Of a stretch of DNA of 64,000 nt, positions 7,742-16,312 are shown piece after piece. Position numbers and translations under genes: made by a program. How positions within the stretch are numbered: the stretch's first letter is position 1; every line of letters starts with the position of its first letter. The notes below the pieces were generated by a model. The model did not search any database. It saw only the letters and a list, made by a program, of their open reading frames with translations, and was not told where the DNA came from. Source of the DNA: JBCBDX01 sp039815825 (GTDB lineage Bacteria > Pseudomonadota > Alphaproteobacteria > Rhizobiales > Rhizobiaceae); the NCBI GenBank assembly GCA_039815825.1, contig JBCBYO010000002.1:62001-126000 (forward strand), read 5' to 3'.

Positions 7742-8589
7742 AACGCTATCGTCAACAAATCACGTCCAACATGCAAAGGACAATCGTAGCCGCCTGAGCG
7801 TACGGCTTCCTGCCAGGTTTCATCGCTGATCAATGGGTCGTCCGACGGCACCAGATGGTGCAAGGCCAGCTGTTTGACGCCTGCATCTTTTGCAATCTGA
7901 CCCACCTTCTTCGCATCAGTGTGGCTGGCCTCCAAATGCTGCTTGAGCCGTTCACCGTTGCCGACGCGTGCGACCAGTCGATCAACGCCCTCAGCAATCA
8001 TGGCCTCATGAACCAAAATGTCCGCATTGGTTGCAAACGGTAAGAACGCGTCAAACGGTGCCGTATCACCTGAGAACACAACGGCCTTATCGGCCGTCTC
8101 AAACCGCAACGAAAAACTGTCGGCGATCGGCGGATGATTGTTGCGACAGGTCGCTAGCCGAATGTCTCCAACGGATTGAGCATCAGCGATCACATCAACC
8201 GATACCAGCGCCTCCAACGGTGGGCGGCCCTCGTCCTGTATGCGCAAATCGATATCAAACGCCATGGAACGCAAAAAGGCACGCCAATAGTCGGCCAAAC
8301 CGTTTGGCCCAATCACACGGACAGGCGTTCTCAACCCCGCCGTCCAAGCTGTGTGCAATAGCGGGCCCAGTTCCAGATAGTGATCTGAATGAAGGTGCGT
8401 GATGACCATCGTTGACAGGCCCTTCAGGTCGATACCCGCTTGTACCAATCTGCCCGTGACGCCCAAGCCGCAATCCACGATTATTTGTTCACCCTTCAGG
8501 GACAATAACGAAGATGTCGGCATGCGGTTGGCCGAAGCCGGATAGACTGCAGGGCCACCCTTGGTGCCAAGCAAAACAAGCCGATCCAT
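7738..8589 (-). CDS. MBL-fold metallo-hydrolase (RNase Z-like)
   Basis: The 283-residue metallo-beta-lactamase-fold protein has the zinc motif THLHSDH (residues 64-70), VVFSGDTAPFDAF, LVHEAMI and a distal His in LALHHLVP. The order and spacing are those of the ribonuclease Z/arylsulfatase-like phosphodiesterase branch rather than beta-lactamases or glyoxalase II. The substrate is unknown. It is convergent with ureG (4-base overlap) and divergent from the Rieske oxygenase across about 150 bases. Confidence 0.85.
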   Translation of the reverse strand: MDRLVLLGTKGGPAVYPASANRMPTSSLLSLKGEQIIVDCGLGVTGRLVQAGIDLKGLSTMVITHLHSDHYLELGPLLHTAWTAGLRTPVRVIGPNGLADYWRAFLRSMAFDIDLRIQDEGRPPLEALVSVDVIADAQSVGDIRLATCRNNHPPIADSFSLRFETADKAVVFSGDTAPFDAFLPFATNADILVHEAMIAEGVDRLVARVGNGERLKQHLEASHTDAKKVGQIAKDAGVKQLALHHLVPSDDPLISDETWQEAVRSGGYDCPLHVGRDLLTIAF

Positions 8590-8738
8590 AACAATTTCTC
8601 CACATTCCGCACGCCATGAAACCGGCGAGCCATTGGTCCGTCAACTGCGCGTCGTAATCGGACCGCTACATTTCTCAAATGGGCATCGAAACCGATGTTG
8701 GACTGCGGCAAGCTGAAGAAAATCTCGGGAGGATGTAG

Positions 8739-9899
8739 ATGGCAACACTGTCCGACACAAAACTGGAAAGCGTTATACGCGATGTCACAAACGCTAACGG
8801 CCTGACCAACGCCCACTACACGGACCAGGCAACGTTCGAGCTGGAAACACGCGCATTGTTCAGTCGGCAGTGGGCGGCGTTGGCGTTCGTACATGATGTG
8901 CCCGGGCCAGGGCACGTCAAACCGATCGAGTTTCTGGGTCAACCACTATTGCTTGCCAGCGACCGGGACGGAACCATCCGCGTTTTTTACAATGTTTGCC
9001 GACACCGCGGCATGGTTTTGGTCGATGAGCCGCGCGAAGTAACCGGCGCGCTCCGTTGTCCCTACCATTCATGGTGCTACGATTTGGCGGGAAAATTGCG
9101 CGCGACGCCGCATGTTGGCGGCCCGGGCCAAAATGTCCATGATGCGATCAACAATGACAAGCTCGGGCTCGTAGAAGTGCGCAGCCATATCTGGCGCGGC
9201 ATTGTCTTCGTAAACATGGACGGTCATGCCTCAGCTTTCGAAACAGCAAATGTCGAACTGATGGAACGTTGGAGCGAATTTGAGAAGCCACTGCACTTTG
9301 GCGGCGCTGATTCAACGTTTGAATTGAAATTGAATACAAACTGGAAACTGGCCGTCGAGAACTATTGCGAGAGCTATCATCTGCCTTGGGTGCACCCGGC
9401 GCTAAACAGTTATTCGCGGCTAGAGGATCACTACAACATCGAAAGCCCCAACGGTTTCTCTGGCCAAGGCACGCATGTATACCGACAATTAAAAGGCGAT
9501 GACGGCACCCTTTTCCCAGACTTGGAAAATCTGGCACCCAAATGGGATGCAGCAGCCGAATATATAGCGCTCTACCCCAATGTGCTGCTTGGCGTGCACC
9601 GGGACCATTCCTTTGCAATCATTTTAGTTCCGGATGGACCAACAAAAACGACAGAACGGATCGCCCTCTTCTACCACCAATCCGACGCGGCATCTGAAAC
9701 CTATGCATCATTGCGTATAGCGAACACGGAACAATGGAAAGTCGTCTTTGAGGAAGATGTTTTTGTGGTGGAAGGTATGCAGCGCGGACGTAACGCTGAT
9801 GGCTTCGATGGCGGTCGCTTTTCCCCCGTGATGGATGGCCCGACCCACAATTTCCATCAATGGGTTGCCTCCAACTTGATTAACAATGGTCAATCATAG
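8739..9899 (+). CDS. Rieske-type ring-hydroxylating/demethylating oxygenase, alpha subunit
   Basis: This 386-residue protein carries a Rieske [2Fe-2S] motif C-x-H...C-x2-H (C87, H89, C107, H110: YNVCRHRG and RCPYHSW). A catalytic domain follows with the mononuclear iron motif ENYCESYHLPWVHPAL. It resembles alpha-only oxygenases acting on quaternary amines or aromatic acids; the substrate is not determinable. It needs a separate reductase, which is not seen next to it. GGGAGGA precedes the ATG with good spacing. The last 14 bases overlap a small downstream ORF. Confidence 0.9.
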   Translation: MATLSDTKLESVIRDVTNANGLTNAHYTDQATFELETRALFSRQWAALAFVHDVPGPGHVKPIEFLGQPLLLASDRDGTIRVFYNVCRHRGMVLVDEPREVTGALRCPYHSWCYDLAGKLRATPHVGGPGQNVHDAINNDKLGLVEVRSHIWRGIVFVNMDGHASAFETANVELMERWSEFEKPLHFGGADSTFELKLNTNWKLAVENYCESYHLPWVHPALNSYSRLEDHYNIESPNGFSGQGTHVYRQLKGDDGTLFPDLENLAPKWDAAAEYIALYPNVLLGVHRDHSFAIILVPDGPTKTTERIALFYHQSDAASETYASLRIANTEQWKVVFEEDVFVVEGMQRGRNADGFDGGRFSPVMDGPTHNFHQWVASNLINNGQS

Positions 9900-10104
9900 C
9901 CAAACTCTCGCCCAATTGGTGGAGGCCGGCGACCATCAGGCCATCGTCACCGCTTATCGGCAAGCGGCGGAAGCGATGTTTGCGCAGGGTGAAAGCGATG
10001 CCGGATTTTTCTTCCTGACGCACGCCTTTGTTCATGCACTGGAGGGCGGTCTCGAGGAAACAGAGACGCTGGAGGCAAGACTGCGCGAAGCGGGCCGCCT
10101 ATAG
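9886..10104 (+). CDS. small protein overlapping the Rieske oxygenase gene
   Basis: This 72-residue acidic, helical ORF (MVNHSQTLAQLVEAGDHQ..., GESDAGFFFLTHAFVHALEGG) starts inside the last codons of the Rieske gene and ends overlapping the convergent mutase gene by 6 bases. No family is recognised. Translational coupling and an Ala/Glu-rich helical composition without low-complexity noise support a real gene, perhaps a partner of the oxygenase, but that is inference. Confidence 0.55.
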   Translation: MVNHSQTLAQLVEAGDHQAIVTAYRQAAEAMFAQGESDAGFFFLTHAFVHALEGGLEETETLEARLREAGRL

Positions 10105-12270
10105 CGCCGGCTCGCCCTCATAGTTGCGGCGGCGCTCACGCTCATCGAGAATATCAAGTAGCGATTCCGCAGCTTTCAATACGTCAGTTCCGGGGCCGAA
10201 AACCGCTTCGATTCCATTTTCCCGCAGAAAATCATAATCCTGCGGCGGGATCACACCACCACAAATAACAACTTTGTCGGCTGCATCGCGCGCAGCCAAT
10301 TCAGTTACCAGCATGGGCGCGAGCGTCTTGTGGCCAGCTGCGTGTGAAGAGACACCAACGATATCGACGTTATTTTCAACCGCCATATCAGCGGCCTCTT
10401 GCGGGGTTTGAAACAGCGGCCCAACATGCACATCAAATCCCAGATCCTGAAACGCGGTGGCGATGACCTTTGCACCGCGATCATGTCCGTCCTGTCCCAT
10501 CTTGGCGACGAGAATGGAGGGCGTGCGCCCACGTGCAGTTGACGCGTCTGCAATACGCGATTTGATCGCAGCAAAGCGTTCATCGCCTTCATAGGCTGCG
10601 CCATAAACGCCGGTGATCGTCACAACCTCACCCTTGTAGCGCCCAAAGGCCGTTTCCATCGCATCAGAAATCTCACCAACGGATGCGCGTTTGCGCGCTG
10701 CTTCAACGGCTGCGCCCAAGAGGTTGCCTTCGCTGCTTTGTGCCACTTTCGCCAAAGCATCGAGCGCCGCTTGGCATGCATCCTCATCGCGTGAAGCACG
10801 CACACGCTTGAGCCGCGCCACCTGCGCCAAACGAACAGCGGTGTTGTCGATATCGAGAATGTCGATCTCATCTTCCTGCTCGAGACGATATTTGTTCACG
10901 CCGACGATGACGCTCTCACCGCGATCAACGGCGGCCTGCTTGCGCGCGGCTGCCTCTTCGATCTGACGTTTCGGCAGACCTTCCTGGACGGCCTTCGTCA
11001 TGCCACCTGCCGCTTCGATTTCTTCCATCAAAGCCCAAGCGCGATCTGCTAGCTCCTTGGTCAGGTTCTCGACATAGTAAGACCCCGCCAGCGGGTCCAC
11101 AGTGTCAGTCACACCAGTCTCATGCTGCAGGATCAATTGTGTGTTGCGCGCAATGCGTGATGAAAACTCGGTGGGCAACGCCATCGCTTCATCAAAGGAA
11201 TTGGTGTGCAGCGACTGCGTTCCGCCCAGCACGGCAGCCAACGCCTCATAGGCTGTGCGCACAATGTTGTTGTAAGGATCTTGCTCCTGAAGCGAGACAC
11301 CGGATGTTTGGCAATGCGTGCGGAGCATAGATGATTGCGGTTTCTTGGGCTCGAACTCTTCCATGATCCGCGCCCAAAGCAGGCGCGCTGCACGCAATTT
11401 TGCGGCTTCCGCAAAAAAGTTCATGCCAATGCAGAAGAAAAATGAAAGCCGACCGGCAAAGGCATCAACATCCATGCCCTTGGCAAGCGCCGCGCGCACA
11501 TATTCACGCCCGTCCGCCAACGTAAACGCCAACTCCTGCACAAGCGTCGAGCCGGCTTCCTGAATGTGGTAACCGGAGATCGAAATGGAGTTGAATTTCG
11601 GCATTTCCTGCGCGGTGTATTCAATAATGTCCGCGATAATTCGCATGGAGGGTTCAGGCGGATAAATGTAAGTATTGCGGACCATGAACTCTTTGAGAAT
11701 ATCGTTCTGTATCGTGCCGGACAGCTTCGCACGATCAACGCCCTGCTCTTCACCGGCCACAATAAACATGGACAAAACCGGAATGACCGCGCCGTTCATG
11801 GTCATGGAGACGGACATTTCCTCGAGCGGTATGCCGTCAAACAAGATCTTCATGTCTTCAACGGTATCAATGGCGACCCCGGCCTTGCCCACATCGCCGA
11901 CCACGCGGTCATGGTCTGAGTCATAGCCGCGGTGCGTCGCTAGATCGAAAGCGACAGAAAGGCCTTTTTGACCGGCTGCGAGCGCCTTGCGGTAAAACGC
12001 GTTGGATTCTTCCGCTGTTGAAAAACCTGCATATTGGCGGATGGTCCAAGGACGTCCTGTATACATCGTTGCGCGTGGACCTCGCACAAAAGGCGCGATG
12101 CCGGGCAAGCTATCGAGGTGTGCAATACCCTCAAGATCATCGGCAGTGTAAAGCGGTTTGACCGTGATCCCATCTTCTGTGAGCGTATCAATGTCGGAAA
12201 GAGGTTTTCCTCTCAGTTCCTTCTCGGCCAGATTGACCCATTTCCCTTTACGGTCGATCTCATCAGACAA
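10099..12270 (-). CDS. mcm: methylmalonyl-CoA mutase (adenosylcobalamin-dependent)
   Basis: The 723-residue MCM interconverts methylmalonyl-CoA and succinyl-CoA. The N-terminal TIM barrel contains RGPRATMYTGRPWTIRQYAGFSTAEESN and IQEAGSTLVQELAFTLADG. The C-terminal B12 domain carries MGQDGHDRGAKVIATAF (the DxHxxG cobalt-ligand motif), SSHAAGHKTL and ICGGVIPPQDY. TTG at 12270 was chosen: GGGAGG sits just before it, it follows the hydrolase stop by about 20 bases, and it gives MSDEIDRKGKWVNLAEKEL, the usual start of alphaproteobacterial ScpA-like MCM. It is a single-chain form and a likely consumer of the cobalamin made from this window. Confidence 0.95.
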   Translation of the reverse strand: MSDEIDRKGKWVNLAEKELRGKPLSDIDTLTEDGITVKPLYTADDLEGIAHLDSLPGIAPFVRGPRATMYTGRPWTIRQYAGFSTAEESNAFYRKALAAGQKGLSVAFDLATHRGYDSDHDRVVGDVGKAGVAIDTVEDMKILFDGIPLEEMSVSMTMNGAVIPVLSMFIVAGEEQGVDRAKLSGTIQNDILKEFMVRNTYIYPPEPSMRIIADIIEYTAQEMPKFNSISISGYHIQEAGSTLVQELAFTLADGREYVRAALAKGMDVDAFAGRLSFFFCIGMNFFAEAAKLRAARLLWARIMEEFEPKKPQSSMLRTHCQTSGVSLQEQDPYNNIVRTAYEALAAVLGGTQSLHTNSFDEAMALPTEFSSRIARNTQLILQHETGVTDTVDPLAGSYYVENLTKELADRAWALMEEIEAAGGMTKAVQEGLPKRQIEEAAARKQAAVDRGESVIVGVNKYRLEQEDEIDILDIDNTAVRLAQVARLKRVRASRDEDACQAALDALAKVAQSSEGNLLGAAVEAARKRASVGEISDAMETAFGRYKGEVVTITGVYGAAYEGDERFAAIKSRIADASTARGRTPSILVAKMGQDGHDRGAKVIATAFQDLGFDVHVGPLFQTPQEAADMAVENNVDIVGVSSHAAGHKTLAPMLVTELAARDAADKVVICGGVIPPQDYDFLRENGIEAVFGPGTDVLKAAESLLDILDERERRRNYEGEPAL

Positions 12271-12289
12271 AGTCAGCCTCCCAGGCGGC

Positions 12290-13360
12290 CTATTCACCAC
12301 CAAAATGTTCAAGCGACGCCTCAATAATCGCATCGCGGACCGCATCGGTTTCGAGCCCGATACAATGGCGCGCCTCCGCAAAGTGGCGGCGCGTACAATT
12401 GCCAAGCTTATTGCACAAAGCGACCGATGCATCAGTATCGACGATGGTATCCTGTCCTGCGGTGAACATGATGACCGGTGCGCTTATGTTTTCGGCGTAG
12501 TCAGCGCTGAACAATCGGTCCGTTGATCGGATGGATTCATGGACCCAACGCGCAGTTGGACCATTGACCCGCTTTGTTTCGTCCAACGCAAAGAGCGCGT
12601 CGCGAACCTGCGCGCGTTGCGGATTTGCGTTGCATTCTGTTTGACTGCCAAACGTTACCTTTGCCACATCCCAAGGCCCTCGCCCCGGCGCAAACATTTC
12701 GCCGAGCCCCACATAAGTCAAGGCAGCTGCAAGAACACGTGATACGCCGTACGGGAAATCGCCGGTCAGAATTTTCGACATCGGCACAACAAGCGCGAAG
12801 CGATCCGCGCTGCCCAGGCCGTCGCCTGCCATACGCATCGTGATATGAGCACCTTGTGATATCGCGTAGATGTTCAACGAAAGCGCCGGTTGCCGAACTT
12901 GATCAGCGAATTTTGCTAGGTCGCCTGCAAAAATCGCATAATCTTCCACATGTCCCTTTTCCGGGTTCGCTAAAAGTCGCGTCGAATGCCCCTGCCCGCG
13001 ATATTCAAAACCGTAGACCAAATAACCAGCCGAATGAAACTGATTGATCGAACGGGCAATCATCTCGAGGGGCGCGGTATAACCGGGTACCACGATGATG
13101 ACGCCTTTCGGGTTTGCAGGTGCATCTTCAAATCGACCGGTCCGTAGCGAAATGCCCGCATCGGGCTCAAAGGTCTCCCAAACCCAACTCGCCGCTATCG
13201 GCTCAATCGCTTGATCAAGATAGGCTTGCGCCTCTTCCAGCTGACTTTCTGAAATTGGCGCGTAAGTGTGGGTTTCAGTGGCAAGCAAAAACTGAGCGTA
13301 ACCCCATCCCGTAACGAGCAGCAGGGCAAGCACATAAACTATTCTCTTGAAAACCTTCAT
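12290..13360 (-). CDS. alpha/beta hydrolase, lysophospholipase-like, membrane-anchored
   Basis: The 356-residue product has an N-terminal hydrophobic anchor or signal (FKRIVYVLALLLVTGWGYAQ). The hydrolase core has VVPGYTAPLEMI, a Tyr-Arg-Gly-Gln-Gly-His-Ser segment typical of monoglyceride lipase-like S33 hydrolases, the nucleophile elbow AISQGA (Ala replacing the first Gly of GxSxG), and a catalytic His in EARHCIGLE. It is probably an envelope esterase or lysophospholipase. It lies upstream of mcm on the same strand, with about 20 bases between them. Confidence 0.82.
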   Translation of the reverse strand: MKVFKRIVYVLALLLVTGWGYAQFLLATETHTYAPISESQLEEAQAYLDQAIEPIAASWVWETFEPDAGISLRTGRFEDAPANPKGVIIVVPGYTAPLEMIARSINQFHSAGYLVYGFEYRGQGHSTRLLANPEKGHVEDYAIFAGDLAKFADQVRQPALSLNIYAISQGAHITMRMAGDGLGSADRFALVVPMSKILTGDFPYGVSRVLAAALTYVGLGEMFAPGRGPWDVAKVTFGSQTECNANPQRAQVRDALFALDETKRVNGPTARWVHESIRSTDRLFSADYAENISAPVIMFTAGQDTIVDTDASVALCNKLGNCTRRHFAEARHCIGLETDAVRDAIIEASLEHFGGE

Positions 13361-13386
13361 CAGCCCCGCCTCCCCACGGTGCCGCT

Positions 13387-14385
13387 TCAGCCCTTCCTGA
13401 AACGATATTGTGTCACTTGGCGCAATTTATCGCCAGGAAGCAACAGGGCACTTGGAAACTCCGGCCGATTAGGCGCGTCTGGCCAGACTTGCGTCTCCAA
13501 GGCAATTCCCGAACGCATCCCATATTGGAGACCATCGAGGCCGGGCAAGCTACCGTCCAAACCGTCACCGGTGTAGATCTGCAGTCCTGGCTCAGTGGTG
13601 GCCACATCCAACGTCACGCCGCTATCTGATGAATGAAGGCTTGCAACTTTCCGCAAAGGGCCACGCCCCTGAGACAAGCAGATGTTGTGATCGATTTCGC
13701 TCGCACCAATCAGCCGCGATCGCCGAAAATCCAGCCATGTTTCATCAATAGACACCGGCGCCCCGGCCGGTATGAGCAGCGCATCCACAGGCAAATAGGC
13801 ATCGGCTTCCAGTTTCAGCGCATGCCCATGTATCGACGAGGCGCCACCATCGTGCAGATTAAAGTAGCTATGCTGTGCAAGTGAACAGACGGTCGGCGCA
13901 TCTGTTTCAGCCTCAAATGTCACCTCCAGCGTACCGGCGTCATCGAGAGCATAAGTGCAGCGCACGATCAAATTGCCGGGAAAACCCATGTCGCCATCTG
14001 GGCTGTGGAGGCAAAGCGTAACGGCACCATCTCCAACTGCCTCGACCGACCAAACTCTCTGGGAGAAACCGTCAGCGCCCCCATGCAGCATATTACCATT
14101 TTCATTGGCGTTGAGCTTCAATTGCTTGCCGTCGATGGTAAAGCGCGCACCTGAAATGCGGTTCGCGAACCGACCAACTACAGCGCCGAAATAGGCTTTG
14201 TCGGCTTCATAGTCGGCAACCGAATTAAGACCCAATACAAGCGGATAGCCATGACCATCAAGCCGCAAATCCCGCAGCGCGGCGCCAAGTGTAATGACTT
14301 CGGCGCGCAACGGGCCTTTCTCAAGTAAAATGCGCTCAACAGGCTCACCTTGTGCGGTTTCGCCCCATACCTCACACGCGTTCAA
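13387..14385 (-). CDS. galM: aldose 1-epimerase family protein
   Basis: The 332-residue mutarotase-like protein has NENGNMLHGGADGFSQRVW (first catalytic His region), LAQHSYFNLHDGG (second His) and GIALETQVWPDAPNRPEFP (catalytic Glu), in GalM order. It interconverts alpha and beta anomers of aldoses. Its ATG overlaps the stop of the upstream succinate-semialdehyde dehydrogenase gene by 4 bases, so the two are cotranscribed. A specific sugar is not inferable. Confidence 0.88.
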   Translation of the reverse strand: MNACEVWGETAQGEPVERILLEKGPLRAEVITLGAALRDLRLDGHGYPLVLGLNSVADYEADKAYFGAVVGRFANRISGARFTIDGKQLKLNANENGNMLHGGADGFSQRVWSVEAVGDGAVTLCLHSPDGDMGFPGNLIVRCTYALDDAGTLEVTFEAETDAPTVCSLAQHSYFNLHDGGASSIHGHALKLEADAYLPVDALLIPAGAPVSIDETWLDFRRSRLIGASEIDHNICLSQGRGPLRKVASLHSSDSGVTLDVATTEPGLQIYTGDGLDGSLPGLDGLQYGMRSGIALETQVWPDAPNRPEFPSALLLPGDKLRQVTQYRFRKG

Positions 14386-15836
14386 AGACCTAGCCCGCCA
14401 ACCGCAACAAACTTCTCGTCGAGGTAGTCAGCGATGCCCTGATGCCCGCCTTCCTTTCCGAGACCAGAGTGTTTTACACCTCCAAATGGCGCTTCGGGCG
14501 TTGCGATAACCCCTTCATTGATACCAATCAGGCCGTACCGCATGGCTTCCATCATACGGAAGGCGCGGCCCAGATCTTGCGTGTAGACAAAGCCCGACAA
14601 CCCATAGTCAGTATTGTTGGCCATCGCGATCGCTTCTTCCTCGGTCTTGAACTTGAAGACCGGCGCGACGGGTCCAAAGATCTCCTCACCTGCAAAACGC
14701 ATGTTACTGGTCGCATTCGCGATAACGGTAGGCTCATAAAATGTGCCGCCCAAATTGTGCGCCTTGCCCCCCGTCGTAACGCGACCTTGTTTTTGCACGG
14801 CATCTTCAACAAGCTCAGCGACTTTTGCCAATGCCGCCTCGTTGATCAACGGCCCTTGAACCACACCCTCATCTAGCCCATTACCGACCTTCATCGCTGA
14901 GGCTTCAGCGGTCAACCGCTCGACAAAGGCATCATAAATGCCCTCTTGCACATAGAAGCGGTTGGTGCAGACGCATGTCTGGCCAGCATTGCGGTACTTG
15001 GCAGCCATACCGCCGGCAATCGCACGCTCCAGATCGGCATCATCAAACACGATAAATGGCGCGTTTCCACCGAGCTCCATCGACACCTTTTGAACATTGT
15101 CTGCCGACTGGGCGAGCAGCAGTTTGCCGACCCGTGTTGAACCTGTGAAGCTTAACTTGCGCACATCCCTATGGCCGCACAGACGCGTTCCGATGGCTGC
15201 TGCGTCACCCGTGATTATGTTGACCACGCCAGAAGGCACGCCTGCTTCTTCGCACAAAAGCCCCCATGCCAGACCGGAGAATGGTGTGAACTCCGATGGC
15301 TTGATCACGATGGTGCAACCTGCGGCAAGTGCAGGGCCTAGCTTGCGGGCAATCATGGAAGATGGGAAATTCCACGGGGTAATGGCCGCAACGACCCCAA
15401 CCGGTTCCTTGATGACCATCAACCGCCGATCGCTTACGGGACTTGGGATCGTTTCGCCGTAGATGCGCCGCGCCTCTTCAGCAAACCACCGCACATATGC
15501 TGCAGATCCGCCAACCTCGACCCGAGCTTCGGCAAGCGGCTTGCCTTGTTCAAGCGTCAATAGGTGGGCCAGCTCGTCCTGGTTCTCCAAAATGACATCA
15601 TGCAACCGCATCAAGATATTCGCGCGATCCAAGGCGGTCCGCCGACGCCATGCAGGAAATGCGTTCGCTGCAGCTTCAATAGCCAAATCAGTCTCAGAAG
15701 CACCGCAAACAGGGATAGTTCCCACAATTTCGCGGGTTGCGGGGTTGTGGACCGGCATCGTCGCCCCGCTGTCAGCTGCAATCCACTGGCCACCGACAAA
15801 ACTACTTTGCACCAAAAATTTGTTTCCACCGCTCAT
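14382..15836 (-). CDS. gabD: NAD(P)-dependent succinate-semialdehyde dehydrogenase
   Basis: This 484-residue ALDH has the NAD fold motif TPWNFPSSMIARKLGPALAAG, SFTGSTRVGK, catalytic Glu in MELGGNAPFIV, catalytic Cys in NAGQTCVCTNR, and the C-terminal APFGGVKHSGLGKEGG typical of the GabD family. It oxidises succinate semialdehyde to succinate; glutarate semialdehyde is also possible. ATG 15836 was chosen because it gives the standard MSGG start with GGAG upstream; a longer reading adds 25 atypical residues. It is divergent from acpXL. Confidence 0.88.
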   Translation of the reverse strand: MSGGNKFLVQSSFVGGQWIAADSGATMPVHNPATREIVGTIPVCGASETDLAIEAAANAFPAWRRRTALDRANILMRLHDVILENQDELAHLLTLEQGKPLAEARVEVGGSAAYVRWFAEEARRIYGETIPSPVSDRRLMVIKEPVGVVAAITPWNFPSSMIARKLGPALAAGCTIVIKPSEFTPFSGLAWGLLCEEAGVPSGVVNIITGDAAAIGTRLCGHRDVRKLSFTGSTRVGKLLLAQSADNVQKVSMELGGNAPFIVFDDADLERAIAGGMAAKYRNAGQTCVCTNRFYVQEGIYDAFVERLTAEASAMKVGNGLDEGVVQGPLINEAALAKVAELVEDAVQKQGRVTTGGKAHNLGGTFYEPTVIANATSNMRFAGEEIFGPVAPVFKFKTEEEAIAMANNTDYGLSGFVYTQDLGRAFRMMEAMRYGLIGINEGVIATPEAPFGGVKHSGLGKEGGHQGIADYLDEKFVAVGGLGL

Positions 15837-16015
15837 GGCGTTGTATTCTCCGTTTTGCCTCTGTTGGGCTGTAAGAGGTAGGCAGGTCAACCCGGTTTGC
15901 CAGTTCACCATTAGAAAGCGCCAAAACGCCCTTCCTTTGAAGATGTAAAAGGTCTACAGAGCCGAAAATGCATTTTGGGCGCACACCCTAAGAAGACTAA
16001 TGAAAAGGAATGCCT

Positions 16016-16294
16016 GTGTCTGATACGTTCGACAAAGTCGCCGATATCATTGCGGAAACGAGCGAAATTGATCGCGAAACGATCACACCTGAAAGCCACA
16101 CTATCGATGATCTCGGTATCGATAGCCTTGATTTCCTCGACATCGTTTTTGCAATCGACAAAGAGTTCGGCATCAAAATTCCGCTGGAGCAATGGACGCA
16201 GGACGTTAATGACGGCAAAGCGCCAACTGAAGAATATTTCGTCTTGAAAAATCTCTGCTCGAAGATCGACGATCTTCGCGCTGCCAAGGCTTAA
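16016..16294 (+). CDS. acpXL: acyl carrier protein AcpXL for very-long-chain fatty acid of lipid A
   Basis: The 92-residue specialised ACP has the phosphopantetheine serine in DDLGIDSLDFLDIVFAIDKE and the long C-terminal region PLEQWTQDVNDGKAPTEEYF characteristic of rhizobial AcpXL rather than housekeeping AcpP. GTG 16016 is preferred over ATG 16010: AAGGA is correctly spaced only for the GTG, and it gives the usual MSDTFDKVADII start and 92-residue length. It carries the 26-28 carbon hydroxy acyl chain made by the downstream genes. Confidence 0.95.
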   Translation: MSDTFDKVADIIAETSEIDRETITPESHTIDDLGIDSLDFLDIVFAIDKEFGIKIPLEQWTQDVNDGKAPTEEYFVLKNLCSKIDDLRAAKA

Positions 16295-16312
16295 ACCGGA
16301 TCACCGCGTCAC

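Noticed and set aside
8684..8697. Small hairpin CATCG-AAAC-CGATG before the Rieske gene
   Set aside because: A 5-base stem is expected by chance at this frequency, and no T run or conserved position supports a function.
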